From positions 27,704 through 91,703 of the forward strand of contig MWYV01000045.1 of assembly GCA_002050435.1 (NCBI GenBank): a stretch of DNA of 64,000 nt, given 5' to 3'. The first letter of the stretch is position 1. Every line of letters starts with the position of its first letter. This stretch comes from Chitinophagales bacterium 33-2 (GTDB taxonomy: Bacteria; Bacteroidota; Bacteroidia; Chitinophagales; Chitinophagaceae). The translations under genes and the position numbers were made by a program. The notes under the pieces are model-generated. The model was given only the letters and a program-made list of their open reading frames with translations, did not search any database and was not told where the DNA came from. Positions 33,630 to 41,220 of the stretch are shown here, piece by piece.

Positions 33630-34394
33630 TTAAAAATTGCGTTGTTTCATAATTTCATAAAGAACCATTCCTGTTGCAACAGAAACATTCAGTGATTCAA
33701 AATCGCCTGACATAGGTATTTTAAATTGTTCATCACAGATCTTCATTAATGCGGGATGGATTCCTTTTTCTTCACTTCCCAATATGATGGCAACCGGTTC
33801 TTTAAAATCCAGATCAAATACATGTTTACCTGCTTTCATTTCACTTGCCATTACCCTGATACCATTCAGGTGTAATTCGTCTACGGTCTTCATCAGGCTG
33901 TTCACCCTGCAGATCGTGATTTTTTCCAATGCTCCAGCTGAAGTAAGTATGGCATCTTCATTTAAAGCGCCTACGCCTTTATCAGGAATGATGATGGCAT
34001 GCACACCGGTGCAATAGGCTGTACGTGCTATGCCTCCTATGTTCCTGATGTCTGTGATACCGTCAAGAATTAAAAACAATGGAACTTCTCCTTTTTCCAC
34101 CACCCAGCTGATCACCTGTTGCAGATCCTGGTAATGCACTTTGGATTTTAATGCCACACATCCTTCATGGTCATCTACATTAAAACCATCGATCTTTTCA
34201 ACCGGCACATAATTTATAGGAATATGGTGTTCTGTTGCAGCTTTTCTTAAATGGTGCACCATTTCACCAACCGCTTTTGTGCTGAGGTAAATCCTGTCGA
34301 TGGCCACACCTGATTTTATGGCATCAAGCACGGCTTGCCTACCTGCTACAAGCGTAGATTTTTTTGGTCGCTGAGGAGATCTGAAATTTTTCAC
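33630..34394 (-). CDS. rlmB: 23S rRNA (guanosine-2'-O-)-methyltransferase RlmB
   Basis: The 254-residue SPOUT-class (TrmH family) methyltransferase has an L30e-like N-terminal substrate domain (VAGRQAVLDAIKSGVAIDRI) and the knotted catalytic domain with motifs ILDGITDIRNIGGIARTAYC, VAIILGSEEKGIHPALMKIC and IPMSGDFESLNVSVATGMVL. The target of RlmB is G2251 in the peptidyl-transferase region; a related tRNA Gm methyltransferase is the main alternative. Confidence 0.9.
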   Translation of the reverse strand: MKNFRSPQRPKKSTLVAGRQAVLDAIKSGVAIDRIYLSTKAVGEMVHHLRKAATEHHIPINYVPVEKIDGFNVDDHEGCVALKSKVHYQDLQQVISWVVEKGEVPLFLILDGITDIRNIGGIARTAYCTGVHAIIIPDKGVGALNEDAILTSAGALEKITICRVNSLMKTVDELHLNGIRVMASEMKAGKHVFDLDFKEPVAIILGSEEKGIHPALMKICDEQFKIPMSGDFESLNVSVATGMVLYEIMKQRNF

Positions 34395-34426
34395 CCTTCA
34401 AAAATACTTCTAATGCCCGCTTCTTT

Positions 34427-34561
34427 TCAAGTTTTTAATATCATAAAGGGAATAGTGGTAATAATATACAGAAGACATAACCCTGCCAACAAAAAATTGA
34501 GCAGTGCTACGATCAATACTACATTGAGCAACCACGGATCAAACCGACTCTGGAAGATCAT
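34427..34561 (-). CDS. small membrane protein, 44 residues
   Basis: This minus-strand frame is not obvious by length but encodes a single-helix or hairpin membrane peptide. It starts MIFQSRFDPWLLNVVLIVAL and continues LNFLLAGLCLLYIITTIPF up to MILKT. Two hydrophobic stretches, a Trp at the membrane interface and a charged N terminus make chance unlikely. A second ATG lies two codons upstream (34567) and an in-frame stop precedes it. It sits in the 321-base gap between metK and rlmB, 33 bases upstream of rlmB on the same strand, and may be co-transcribed with it. Function unknown. Confidence 0.45.
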   Translation of the reverse strand: MIFQSRFDPWLLNVVLIVALLNFLLAGLCLLYIITTIPFMILKT

Positions 34562-34682
34562 CAGCATCTGGAAATTTCCAGCATATCATATGCACTGCAG
34601 CAACCGCGCTTGTTAATGCCCATTTACCAAAAACAAAGATTAAAGTTGCTTAAAAGAGCAATTGAGGCAACCAATAATTCGT

Positions 34683-34710
34683 AAAAAAAAACCCTGCATG
34701 GCGCAGGGTT
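34683..34710 (-). terminator. intrinsic terminator after metK
   Basis: An 8-bp stem (34690-34697 with 34703-34710) and 5-base loop is followed on the minus strand by a run of eight Ts. It lies just past the metK stop. Confidence 0.75.
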
Positions 34711-34715
34711 TCAAT

Positions 34716-35969
34716 TTATCTTAATCCAAAAGCTTTTTTGACTTTAGGAACATAATCCAGTTTCTCCCAAGTGAACAGCTCTACCTTTTTCTTCACGACT
34801 TTCCCATCGGGCGTTGCAAATTCTTTAGTAACCACTTCCGGTTTACGGCCCATGTGTCCATAGGCTGCAGTTTCCGAATAGATCGGGTTACGCAGTTTTA
34901 GTCTTTGCTCAATAAAATAAGGACGCATATCAAACAATTCCCTTACAATATTACCAATCTCGCTGTCATTCATATCCACCGTTGCTGTACCATAAGTATT
35001 TACATTAATACTTGTAGGCTGTGCAACACCAATTGCGTAGGAAACCTGTACAAGCACTTCATCACAAAGGCCAGCAGCAACTAAATTCTTTGCAATATGC
35101 CTGGTTGCATACGCTGCGGAACGGTCAACCTTGGAAGGATCTTTCCCGCTGAAAGCCCCACCACCGTGCGCACCTTTACCACCATAGGTATCCACAATGA
35201 TTTTACGGCCGGTCAAACCGGTATCTCCGTGTGGTCCGCCGATCACGAATTTACCAGTTGGGTTGATGTGGAAAGTGATGTTGTTATTAAATAATTTGGC
35301 GTATTTCTTATACTTTGCTTTTACGCGCGGGATCAGAATATTTACAATGTCTTTTTTAATACGATCCAGCATTTTTTTTTCTGTATCAAAATCATCATGC
35401 TGGGTAGAAACCACGATCGCATCAATTCTCACCGGTTTGTTGTTATCATCATACTCAAGCGTTACCTGTGATTTGGCATCAGGTCGCAGGTATTTGATCT
35501 GTTTGTTCTCGCGGCGGAGTGCGGCTAGTTCGATCAGTAGTTTATGTGAAAGATCCAATGCCAGTGGCATATAATCTTCTGTTTCATTGGAAGCATAACC
35601 AAACATCATTCCCTGGTCGCCGGCGCCTTGTTCTTCTTTCTTCTTCCTGTCTACACCCTGGTTGATGTCCGAAGACTGTTCGTGAATGGCAGAAAGAATA
35701 CCACATGAATTCGCTTCAAACATGTATTCACTTTTGGTGTAACCGATTCTGCGGATCACCTGGCGCGCAATTTCCTGAACGTCGAGGTAAGCCTTTGATT
35801 TAACTTCACCTGCCAGCACCACTTGTCCTGTAGTAACCAGCGTTTCACAGGCAACTTTGGAATTAGGGTCAAAAGCAAGGAAATGATCAATTAAAGCATC
35901 GGAGATTTGGTCTGCAACTTTATCAGGGTGTCCTTCAGAAACACTTTCAGAGGTAAATAAATACGGCAT
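34716..35969 (-). CDS. metK: S-adenosylmethionine synthetase
   Basis: This 417-residue enzyme makes SAM from methionine and ATP. The N terminus [20 protein letters not shown] is the family signature with the ATP-binding His and Asp, followed by [44 protein letters not shown] and [22 protein letters not shown]. The sequence is complete and typical of Bacteroidota (slightly longer than E. coli). The 69-base upstream gap holds a promoter box but is too short for a SAM riboswitch. Confidence 0.98.
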   Translation of the reverse strand: MPYLFTSESVSEGHPDKVADQISDALIDHFLAFDPNSKVACETLVTTGQVVLAGEVKSKAYLDVQEIARQVIRRIGYTKSEYMFEANSCGILSAIHEQSSDINQGVDRKKKEEQGAGDQGMMFGYASNETEDYMPLALDLSHKLLIELAALRRENKQIKYLRPDAKSQVTLEYDDNNKPVRIDAIVVSTQHDDFDTEKKMLDRIKKDIVNILIPRVKAKYKKYAKLFNNNITFHINPTGKFVIGGPHGDTGLTGRKIIVDTYGGKGAHGGGAFSGKDPSKVDRSAAYATRHIAKNLVAAGLCDEVLVQVSYAIGVAQPTSINVNTYGTATVDMNDSEIGNIVRELFDMRPYFIEQRLKLRNPIYSETAAYGHMGRKPEVVTKEFATPDGKVVKKKVELFTWEKLDYVPKVKKAFGLR

Positions 35970-36002
35970 TTGCTAAGAAAAATTTGGTTATGGTAAGCAA
36001 TG

Positions 36003-36029
36003 AAAATCGGGTGCAAATATAGCACCCGA
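36003..36029 (-). terminator. terminator of the DUF4270 gene overlapping the metK promoter
   Basis: An 8-bp stem (36007-36014 with 36022-36029) and 7-base loop is followed on the minus strand by TTTTC. It sits just past the DUF4270 stop. The loop and part of the stem contain the metK -7 box. Confidence 0.55.
36014..36021 (-). promoter_or_regulatory. candidate promoter -7 box for metK
   Basis: The minus strand reads TATATTTG, an exact TAnnTTTG match, 44 bases upstream of the metK start. It lies inside the hairpin that appears to terminate the preceding DUF4270 gene. Confidence 0.45.
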
Positions 36030-36038
36030 CTTTCAATA

Positions 36039-37475
36039 TTAAAGATTTGAATAAACAAGCCGCAATCGCATGGGCGTTACCGGGTGACTTCCACCGGCTA
36101 CCACTACCCTGCCTTTCGCAATTTCATCAATTACGGAAACCAGTTGTCGCTGATTGAAGTTTTTGTCAAAAAGAATCACCCTGTATGGAGCATGCAGCCT
36201 GAGTGTATCATTGGATTCCTTCCTGGTAACAATGCCCTGCACATGCCTGGTGATGACAAAATTATAGGTATTGCCTAACTTCAGCAGTCCGCCAAAACGG
36301 GCAACATCATAAGAACTTTGGCCAAAGAAAATATCATTATGGAGGGTGGCAGCCACCTTGTCCTGCTGGTTGATCCTGTCGAGGAAGAGGTATTGAGGCG
36401 GAGCAAAAGTATTTTCGAGTGCAGAATTTAATTTTGGAATGATCAACTCTGCCCTGTGAATCACTTTATTGCTGAACGTGTCAAGGGCAGGAATTCTGAT
36501 CTTTCCAAGTGAGCCGGGTGAACTCTGAATATACAGGTTTTCGGAAGGCGTATTCGGTGAATTAAGCGCAGCAGCCCAATCGCCTGCAGGCATTCTTTGA
36601 ATAATGTTGGCCTGCCCGTTCCGGAAACCTACAGGAACCACAAAGGGAATATGATAGAATTCTGTTGACAGACTGCTGTCAACACCATTGATCTTTGATT
36701 TGTAATAAATAATCAGTTTTGTGCGGGGATCTGAAAGATTAAAATAAGCAAGGCCATTTCCTGAATTATCAGATGACCGCACCGCTAACCCTTTAAAATT
36801 AGATTTGAACAGTGAATCATTTTTATAAGCACCATTGGCAGTAGTGTCATAATTCTTTAACCTGACTCCAAGACTGTTGTCAATAGGAATACGCAAAATA
36901 TTTCCCTGTTTTCTTGTAATGGTATCCCCAGGTGTAAAAACAAAAACGGAATCTTTCAGATTTCTGATGGCAAATGTTTTTGAACCGAAATTATTCACCA
37001 CAGCAAATGGTGGCCTTGTGTAAGAATAAAAAGTATCCTCCTTAAATCCGGCAGTGGGTGCAATTTCATGAACGGAGTAAGTAAGCAGGCTATTGGTATC
37101 ACCATAATTGGATTCATAGGCCAGCGCCAGCCTTACCGAATCAATGGTGATCGAATCTTTTTTGCCAACGAAAGGATAACCATAAAACGGGCGGCCAATG
37201 GAGAAATAAGCGTCTGCAGTTGTTTTACCAAATACAGGATCGGATTCAATATGACCTATAGCCACATTATCATAAAAACCAATGGTGGTAGTATCATTAA
37301 TATGTGACCTGTTGAATGTTTCTACAGGTAGAAAAGTTTCAAAAGTATTGATGTTATCAATAGGTGGCAGCAGGTCGCCACCAAGTTCGGTGGCTTCATT
37401 TATTTTTTTGCAGGAACTAAAAATTAAAATCAGGGAGGCAATTACTGAAAGAGCGATCAGGTTGAATTTCTTCAC
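36039..37475 (-). CDS. DUF4270 domain-containing lipoprotein
   Basis: The 478-residue secreted lipoprotein has a signal peptide MKKFNLIALSVIASLILIFS with lipobox FSSCKK (Cys22). It matches the DUF4270 family of Bacteroidota outer-surface proteins, with an early GGDLLPP motif, then repeated beta-rich segments (ITIDSVRLALAYESNYGD, HRAELIIPKLNSALEN). Function is unknown; the family is often encoded near glycogen synthase-like and panC genes, as here. It is transcribed in line with metK and the GT5 gene. Confidence 0.9.
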   Translation of the reverse strand: MKKFNLIALSVIASLILIFSSCKKINEATELGGDLLPPIDNINTFETFLPVETFNRSHINDTTTIGFYDNVAIGHIESDPVFGKTTADAYFSIGRPFYGYPFVGKKDSITIDSVRLALAYESNYGDTNSLLTYSVHEIAPTAGFKEDTFYSYTRPPFAVVNNFGSKTFAIRNLKDSVFVFTPGDTITRKQGNILRIPIDNSLGVRLKNYDTTANGAYKNDSLFKSNFKGLAVRSSDNSGNGLAYFNLSDPRTKLIIYYKSKINGVDSSLSTEFYHIPFVVPVGFRNGQANIIQRMPAGDWAAALNSPNTPSENLYIQSSPGSLGKIRIPALDTFSNKVIHRAELIIPKLNSALENTFAPPQYLFLDRINQQDKVAATLHNDIFFGQSSYDVARFGGLLKLGNTYNFVITRHVQGIVTRKESNDTLRLHAPYRVILFDKNFNQRQLVSVIDEIAKGRVVVAGGSHPVTPMRLRLVYSNL

Positions 37476-37500
37476 AAATAAATTTTATTACAGTTTGTAA

Positions 37501-38316
37501 TTACTTGCTCGCAAGATCGCCATAGAGTTGTAAATAGTCTGTTAAATCAGACTCCGCATTGTAAGGAAGGGTTTTCTTTCCCCGTACTTTGGAAAACTCT
37601 TCAACAAGAGTTTTATCAGTATTTTCTGCTCCAAAAGTTATTGCGTCTGCAAAGGTGGCGCCACCGCGGAACATGGCCAGGTTGTTTGCATCCTTAAAAA
37701 GTTCCAGGTCTTTCTCCTTTATAGAATTATGGATAATGGCTTTCTCAACAAAATCTGATCCCAGATTTTCCTTAAATGTATTCTGGCCTACCGTATACAC
37801 CACTTTACTGTTTGCGAATACAGGCTCTTTTTTATAAACAGTTTTTAAATACACGGGTATTAACCCTGCCATCCAGCCACTGCAATGAATGACATCTGGA
37901 GGCCATCCGAATTTTTTAACGGTTTCCAGCGCGCCTTTGCAAAAAAAGATCGTTCTCAAACCATTATCGTCAAACCATTTATCCTGATCATCCGTAAAAA
38001 TGTGTTTGCGTTTGAAAAGGTCTTCATTATCCAGGAAGTAAACCTGTAGCCTTGCATTAGGCAGCGAAGCGACTTTGATCTGGAGCGGGTAGTCTTCATT
38101 GTCAATTGAAACATTGATCCCGGAAAGTCTGACTACTTCATGCAGCCTGTGACGGCGTTCATTGATGGCACCAAAACGGGGCATAATGCAGCGCACTTCA
38201 AATCCTCCTTCATTGGATTTTATTGCCAGCCTGTTCACAACTTCTGAAAATTCTGTCAACTCCAGGTAAGGTGACATTTCATTGGCAATAAATAAAATTC
38301 TTTTCTTTGCTGACAT
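37501..38316 (-). CDS. glycogen/starch synthase-like N-terminal domain protein (GT5)
   Basis: The start at 38316 (MSAKKRILFIANEMSPY) gives 271 residues; a start at 38349 would lie upstream of the likely transcription start. The sequence is the N-terminal Rossmann domain of GT5 glycogen synthases (IMPRFGAINERRHRL, VIHCSGWMAGLIPVYLK) but the C-terminal catalytic half is absent. The ADP-glucose loop KxGGL is replaced by ELTEFSEV. It therefore probably does not synthesise glycogen; a binding or regulatory role is inferred. The same half-size protein beside DUF4270 and panC is a recurring Bacteroidota arrangement. Confidence 0.82.
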   Translation of the reverse strand: MSAKKRILFIANEMSPYLELTEFSEVVNRLAIKSNEGGFEVRCIMPRFGAINERRHRLHEVVRLSGINVSIDNEDYPLQIKVASLPNARLQVYFLDNEDLFKRKHIFTDDQDKWFDDNGLRTIFFCKGALETVKKFGWPPDVIHCSGWMAGLIPVYLKTVYKKEPVFANSKVVYTVGQNTFKENLGSDFVEKAIIHNSIKEKDLELFKDANNLAMFRGGATFADAITFGAENTDKTLVEEFSKVRGKKTLPYNAESDLTDYLQLYGDLASK

Positions 38317-38346
38317 TGTTACCGTTTTAAATCGGGAAAAGGTGGG

Positions 38347-38354
38347 CAAAGTTA
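38347..38354 (-). promoter_or_regulatory. candidate promoter -7 box for the GT5-like gene
   Basis: The minus strand reads TAACTTTG followed by CCCACC, an exact TAnnTTTG match 31 bases upstream of the chosen start at 38316. It overlaps the alternative upstream start, which it effectively excludes. Confidence 0.55.
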
Positions 38355-38402
38355 ACTGTTTCTGTTTAAAAGGCAGGTCTATCTCTTCTATAATTCAATA
38401 AT

Positions 38403-39245
38403 ATGATTGTTTTCAAACCCGCCCGGCCGCTGTCAATGCACCTCACCAAAGAAATAAACAGCGGTAAAAAAGCAGGATTTGTACCCACCATGGGCGCGCT
38501 TCATGAGGGCCATATTTCATTGATCAGGGCCTCGGTTCAATTAAATGACCTTACCATTTGCAGCATATTCATCAACCCAACCCAGTTTAATAATAATGAT
38601 GATTTTCAAAATTATCCCGTAACCATAGCGCAGGATATTGAAAAGCTGGAAGCAGCAGGCTGTGATATTTTATTTCTTCCCCCTGTACAAGAGATCTATC
38701 GAGATGGATTTAAAGCAAAACATTATGAACTGGGTTTGATAGAACAAAAAATGGAGGGCGAACACAGGCCAGGACATTTCCAGGGTGTTTGCCAGGTAGT
38801 GGACAGGCTGCTTGACATTGTGCATGCCAGCCAGCTTTTTCTCGGACAAAAGGATTTTCAGCAGTGCATAGTGATCCGCAAACTTTTGGAACTGACCGGT
38901 AGAAATGAAACACTGGAAATGGTCATGATGCCCACAATAAGGGAAAACGATGGCCTGGCTATGAGCAGCAGGAATGTAAGGTTGAATGAAAAGGAAAGAG
39001 TATTGTCAACGGCCATCTTTCACGCGCTCAGCCACATAAAGCAAGGGTTTGCTACAATTTCTCCTGAAGCGCTTAAACAGGCAGCTAAAATATACCTGGA
39101 ATCAAAAGGCTTTGCGCCCGATTATGTGGAGATTCTTTCAGCAAAAACGCTTGAAACACCTGGAAATAATAATGAACAGCAGGTAGCCCTGATAGCCGCA
39201 ACAGTGGGCACTACAAGGCTGATCGATAATATGGTGTTGAATTAA
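38403..39245 (+). CDS. panC: pantothenate synthetase
   Basis: This enzyme ligates pantoate and beta-alanine using ATP in coenzyme A synthesis. The 280-residue nucleotidyltransferase-fold protein has FVPTMGALHEGHISLIRASV (HIGH-type ATP motif), IFINPTQFNNNDDF, LGQKDFQQ and a KMSKS-type MPTIRENDGLAMSSRN. It lies 36 bases upstream of panD. The panB genes are about 5 kb downstream on the opposite strand. Confidence 0.97.
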   Translation: MIVFKPARPLSMHLTKEINSGKKAGFVPTMGALHEGHISLIRASVQLNDLTICSIFINPTQFNNNDDFQNYPVTIAQDIEKLEAAGCDILFLPPVQEIYRDGFKAKHYELGLIEQKMEGEHRPGHFQGVCQVVDRLLDIVHASQLFLGQKDFQQCIVIRKLLELTGRNETLEMVMMPTIRENDGLAMSSRNVRLNEKERVLSTAIFHALSHIKQGFATISPEALKQAAKIYLESKGFAPDYVEILSAKTLETPGNNNEQQVALIAATVGTTRLIDNMVLN

Positions 39246-39266
39246 CACGCGTTCACCTGCAAATAT

Positions 39267-39274
39267 TACCTTTG
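39267..39274 (+). promoter_or_regulatory. candidate promoter -7 box for panD
   Basis: TACCTTTG followed by CGGCGC is an exact TAnnTTTG match, 7 bases before the panD ATG, which would make a nearly leaderless message. No clear -33 element is seen, and panD could also be transcribed from panC. Confidence 0.5.
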
Positions 39275-39281
39275 CGGCGCT

Positions 39282-39626
39282 ATGAATATTTCTGTATTGA
39301 AATCCAAGGTGCACCGGGCTGTGATCACTGAGGCCAACCTGCATTATGTAGGAAGTCTTACAATGGATGAAGACATTATGGATGCTGCAAACATGATCGA
39401 AAATGAACAGATCACGGTGGTAAATGTCAATAATGGGGAGCGCCTGGAAACCTATTTAATAAAAGGGAAACGCGGTTCCGGCGTTTGTTGTCTGAACGGA
39501 CCTGCAGCCCGGAAAGGCATGACTGGTGATGTGGTAGTGATCATTTCTTATGCTTCCATGCCTTTTGAAGAAGCACGCTCCTTTAAACCATGGATGGTTT
39601 TTCCAAAAGAAGGGAACCGGTTGTAA
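39282..39626 (+). CDS. panD: aspartate 1-decarboxylase
   Basis: This pyruvoyl enzyme makes beta-alanine for pantothenate. The 114-residue precursor has the self-cleavage site Gly24-Ser25 in [14 protein letters not shown], with Ser25 becoming the pyruvoyl group, and the family segments [17 protein letters not shown] and [20 protein letters not shown]. Gly24-Ser25 numbering matches the E. coli enzyme exactly. It lies downstream of panC. Confidence 0.97.
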   Translation: MNISVLKSKVHRAVITEANLHYVGSLTMDEDIMDAANMIENEQITVVNVNNGERLETYLIKGKRGSGVCCLNGPAARKGMTGDVVVIISYASMPFEEARSFKPWMVFPKEGNRL

Positions 39627-39674
39627 GTAGCCTTAAATTCAGCTATCATTGCCTCTAATTCTGTGCTGCAGGAA

Positions 39675-40727
39675 ATGAGAAAATCTTTTTTTACCATACT
39701 TCAATATGCTTTTTTTCTGGGGCTTGGAATATTATTCGTCTGGTTGTCAGTAAAAGACATCAGGCATGAACACTGGCTGCAAATCAAATCAGCCATGCAA
39801 AAGGCAAGGCACTGGATCATCGTTCCTGTTATTTTAATGTTGCTGTTAAGTCACTACCTGCGTGCCATCCGCTGGAAGATCCTGATGGAACCATTGGGTT
39901 ACCGCCCGGGCAACTTCAATACTTTTGCTGCAGTAATGATCGGTTACCTGGTAAATGCAGGTGTACCGAGGCTTGGTGAAGTGGTAAAATGCACCATATT
40001 ATCTAAATACGAAAAAGTACGGGCTGACAAACTGGTAGGAACCATTGTTATGGAAAGAGCAGTTGATATGGTGAGCCTGCTGGTGGTTTTTGTTCTGGCC
40101 CTCGTGTTCCAGGGAAAGATCATTGGCGGGTACGTGCGTTCCCTCTTCGGAAGTTTTTTTGCCGGATCATCGGGCGCCACTTCGATTATAAAGATCATCG
40201 TTTCCATCATTGTTTTTGTTATCGTGATTGCTTTGTTTTTTTACGCCCTCAAAAAATTTGCTCATATCGGTATTGTTAATAAAATAAGAACGGTGGTTTA
40301 TGGGATCCTGCATGGACTGGACAGTATCCGGCACATAAAAAAGAAAGGATGGTTTGTATTTCATTCCATTGCTATCTGGATGCTATATCTTGGAAGTACT
40401 ACTTTAGGAATTTATGCTTTGCAGGAAACGGATCACCTGGGAATTGGCGGCGGACTTACCACATTGGCTGTAGGCAGTGTTGGCATGATTGCAACTCCGG
40501 GCGGAATTGGAGCTTACCCCCTGCTGGTTGCCAAGTTAATGGGACTTTACGGACTGGATGAAAACACGATCGGTAATGCGCTGGGCTGGTTATTGTGGTC
40601 CGTGCAAACCGTCATCATTCTTACGGTTGGAATTGTATTTTCTGCATTATTTTCCTATTATAATAAAAAACAGAAAAACATTGAGAACAGGAACGCTTAC
40701 CAGCCACAAAATCGTGACCTTAACTGA
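39675..40727 (+). CDS. YbhN/UPF0104-type integral membrane protein (LPG synthase TM-like)
   Basis: The start at 39675 gives 350 residues with about eight transmembrane helices and the family signatures HYLRAIRWKILMEPLGYRPG, GYLVNAGVPRLGEVVKCTI (a NxxxPRxGE-like motif) and AVGSVGMIATPGGIGAYPLL. The fold is that of the lysylphosphatidylglycerol synthase flippase half, but the soluble synthase domain is absent. A lipid transport or flipping role is inferred. It overlaps the rfaE2-like start region by up to 47 bases, so the two genes are coupled. Confidence 0.88.
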   Translation: MRKSFFTILQYAFFLGLGILFVWLSVKDIRHEHWLQIKSAMQKARHWIIVPVILMLLLSHYLRAIRWKILMEPLGYRPGNFNTFAAVMIGYLVNAGVPRLGEVVKCTILSKYEKVRADKLVGTIVMERAVDMVSLLVVFVLALVFQGKIIGGYVRSLFGSFFAGSSGATSIIKIIVSIIVFVIVIALFFYALKKFAHIGIVNKIRTVVYGILHGLDSIRHIKKKGWFVFHSIAIWMLYLGSTTLGIYALQETDHLGIGGGLTTLAVGSVGMIATPGGIGAYPLLVAKLMGLYGLDENTIGNALGWLLWSVQTVIILTVGIVFSALFSYYNKKQKNIENRNAYQPQNRDLN

Positions 40728-41181
40728 AGCAAAAAAGCAAATGGAAGATTGGAAACAATCAGGAAAAACCATTGCTTTTACAAATGGCTGTTTCGATATT
40801 ATTCATTCTGGACATATTGCCTCACTGGAAGCTGCTGCCACCCTGGCGGACAAACTGGTTGTTGGACTGAACGCGGATGTTTCTGTGAAAGGGCTTAAAG
40901 GAGATGGAAGACCGGTGAATGATGAACAGTCAAGAGCAACCGTAATTGCGGCACTCGCCATGGTAGATGCCGTGGTTTTATTTTCCGAACCAACACCAAT
41001 TGAACTGATAAAAACACTACTCCCTGATTTCCTGGTGAAAGGTGGCGATTATAAAGTTGAAGATATTGCGGGTGCGCAGGAAGTGATCGCCAATGGAGGA
41101 AAAGTGGTGATCAATCCAATATTAAAAGGTTTTTCAACTACTTCAATTATTAATAAATTAAAACAGGCGTCAAAAGGTTGA
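40681..41181 (+). CDS. rfaE2: D-glycero-beta-D-manno-heptose 1-phosphate adenylyltransferase
   Basis: The stand-alone nucleotidyltransferase domain of HldE/RfaE activates heptose-1-phosphate with ATP for LPS core synthesis. It has the HxGH-type motif TNGCFDIIHSGHIASLEAA, DKLVVGLNADVSVKGLKGDG, RATVIAALAMVDAVV and VKGGDYKVEDIAGA. No ATG lies before the domain: start candidates are TTG 40681 (chosen, 166 residues, fits homologue length) and GTG 40714. The kinase half is not in the window. It overlaps the preceding gene. Confidence 0.87.
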   Translation: MRTGTLTSHKIVTLTEAKKQMEDWKQSGKTIAFTNGCFDIIHSGHIASLEAAATLADKLVVGLNADVSVKGLKGDGRPVNDEQSRATVIAALAMVDAVVLFSEPTPIELIKTLLPDFLVKGGDYKVEDIAGAQEVIANGGKVVINPILKGFSTTSIINKLKQASKG

Positions 41182-41220
41182 GCATGGATGTTGCGTATAT
41201 TTATCTTTAGAAGATAATGC

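Noticed and set aside
34335..34616. Plus-strand frame over the metK-rlmB gap
   Set aside because: It begins antisense to rlmB and shows no protein features; the minus-strand membrane peptide in the same region is better supported.
35970..36038. SAM riboswitch upstream of metK
   Set aside because: The gap is only 69 bases and is filled by a terminator hairpin and a promoter box; no SAM-box fold can be drawn.
40558..40680. Upstream extension of the rfaE2-like gene to 40558
   Set aside because: The extra codons lie inside the preceding membrane-protein gene in another phase and do not resemble the family N terminus.
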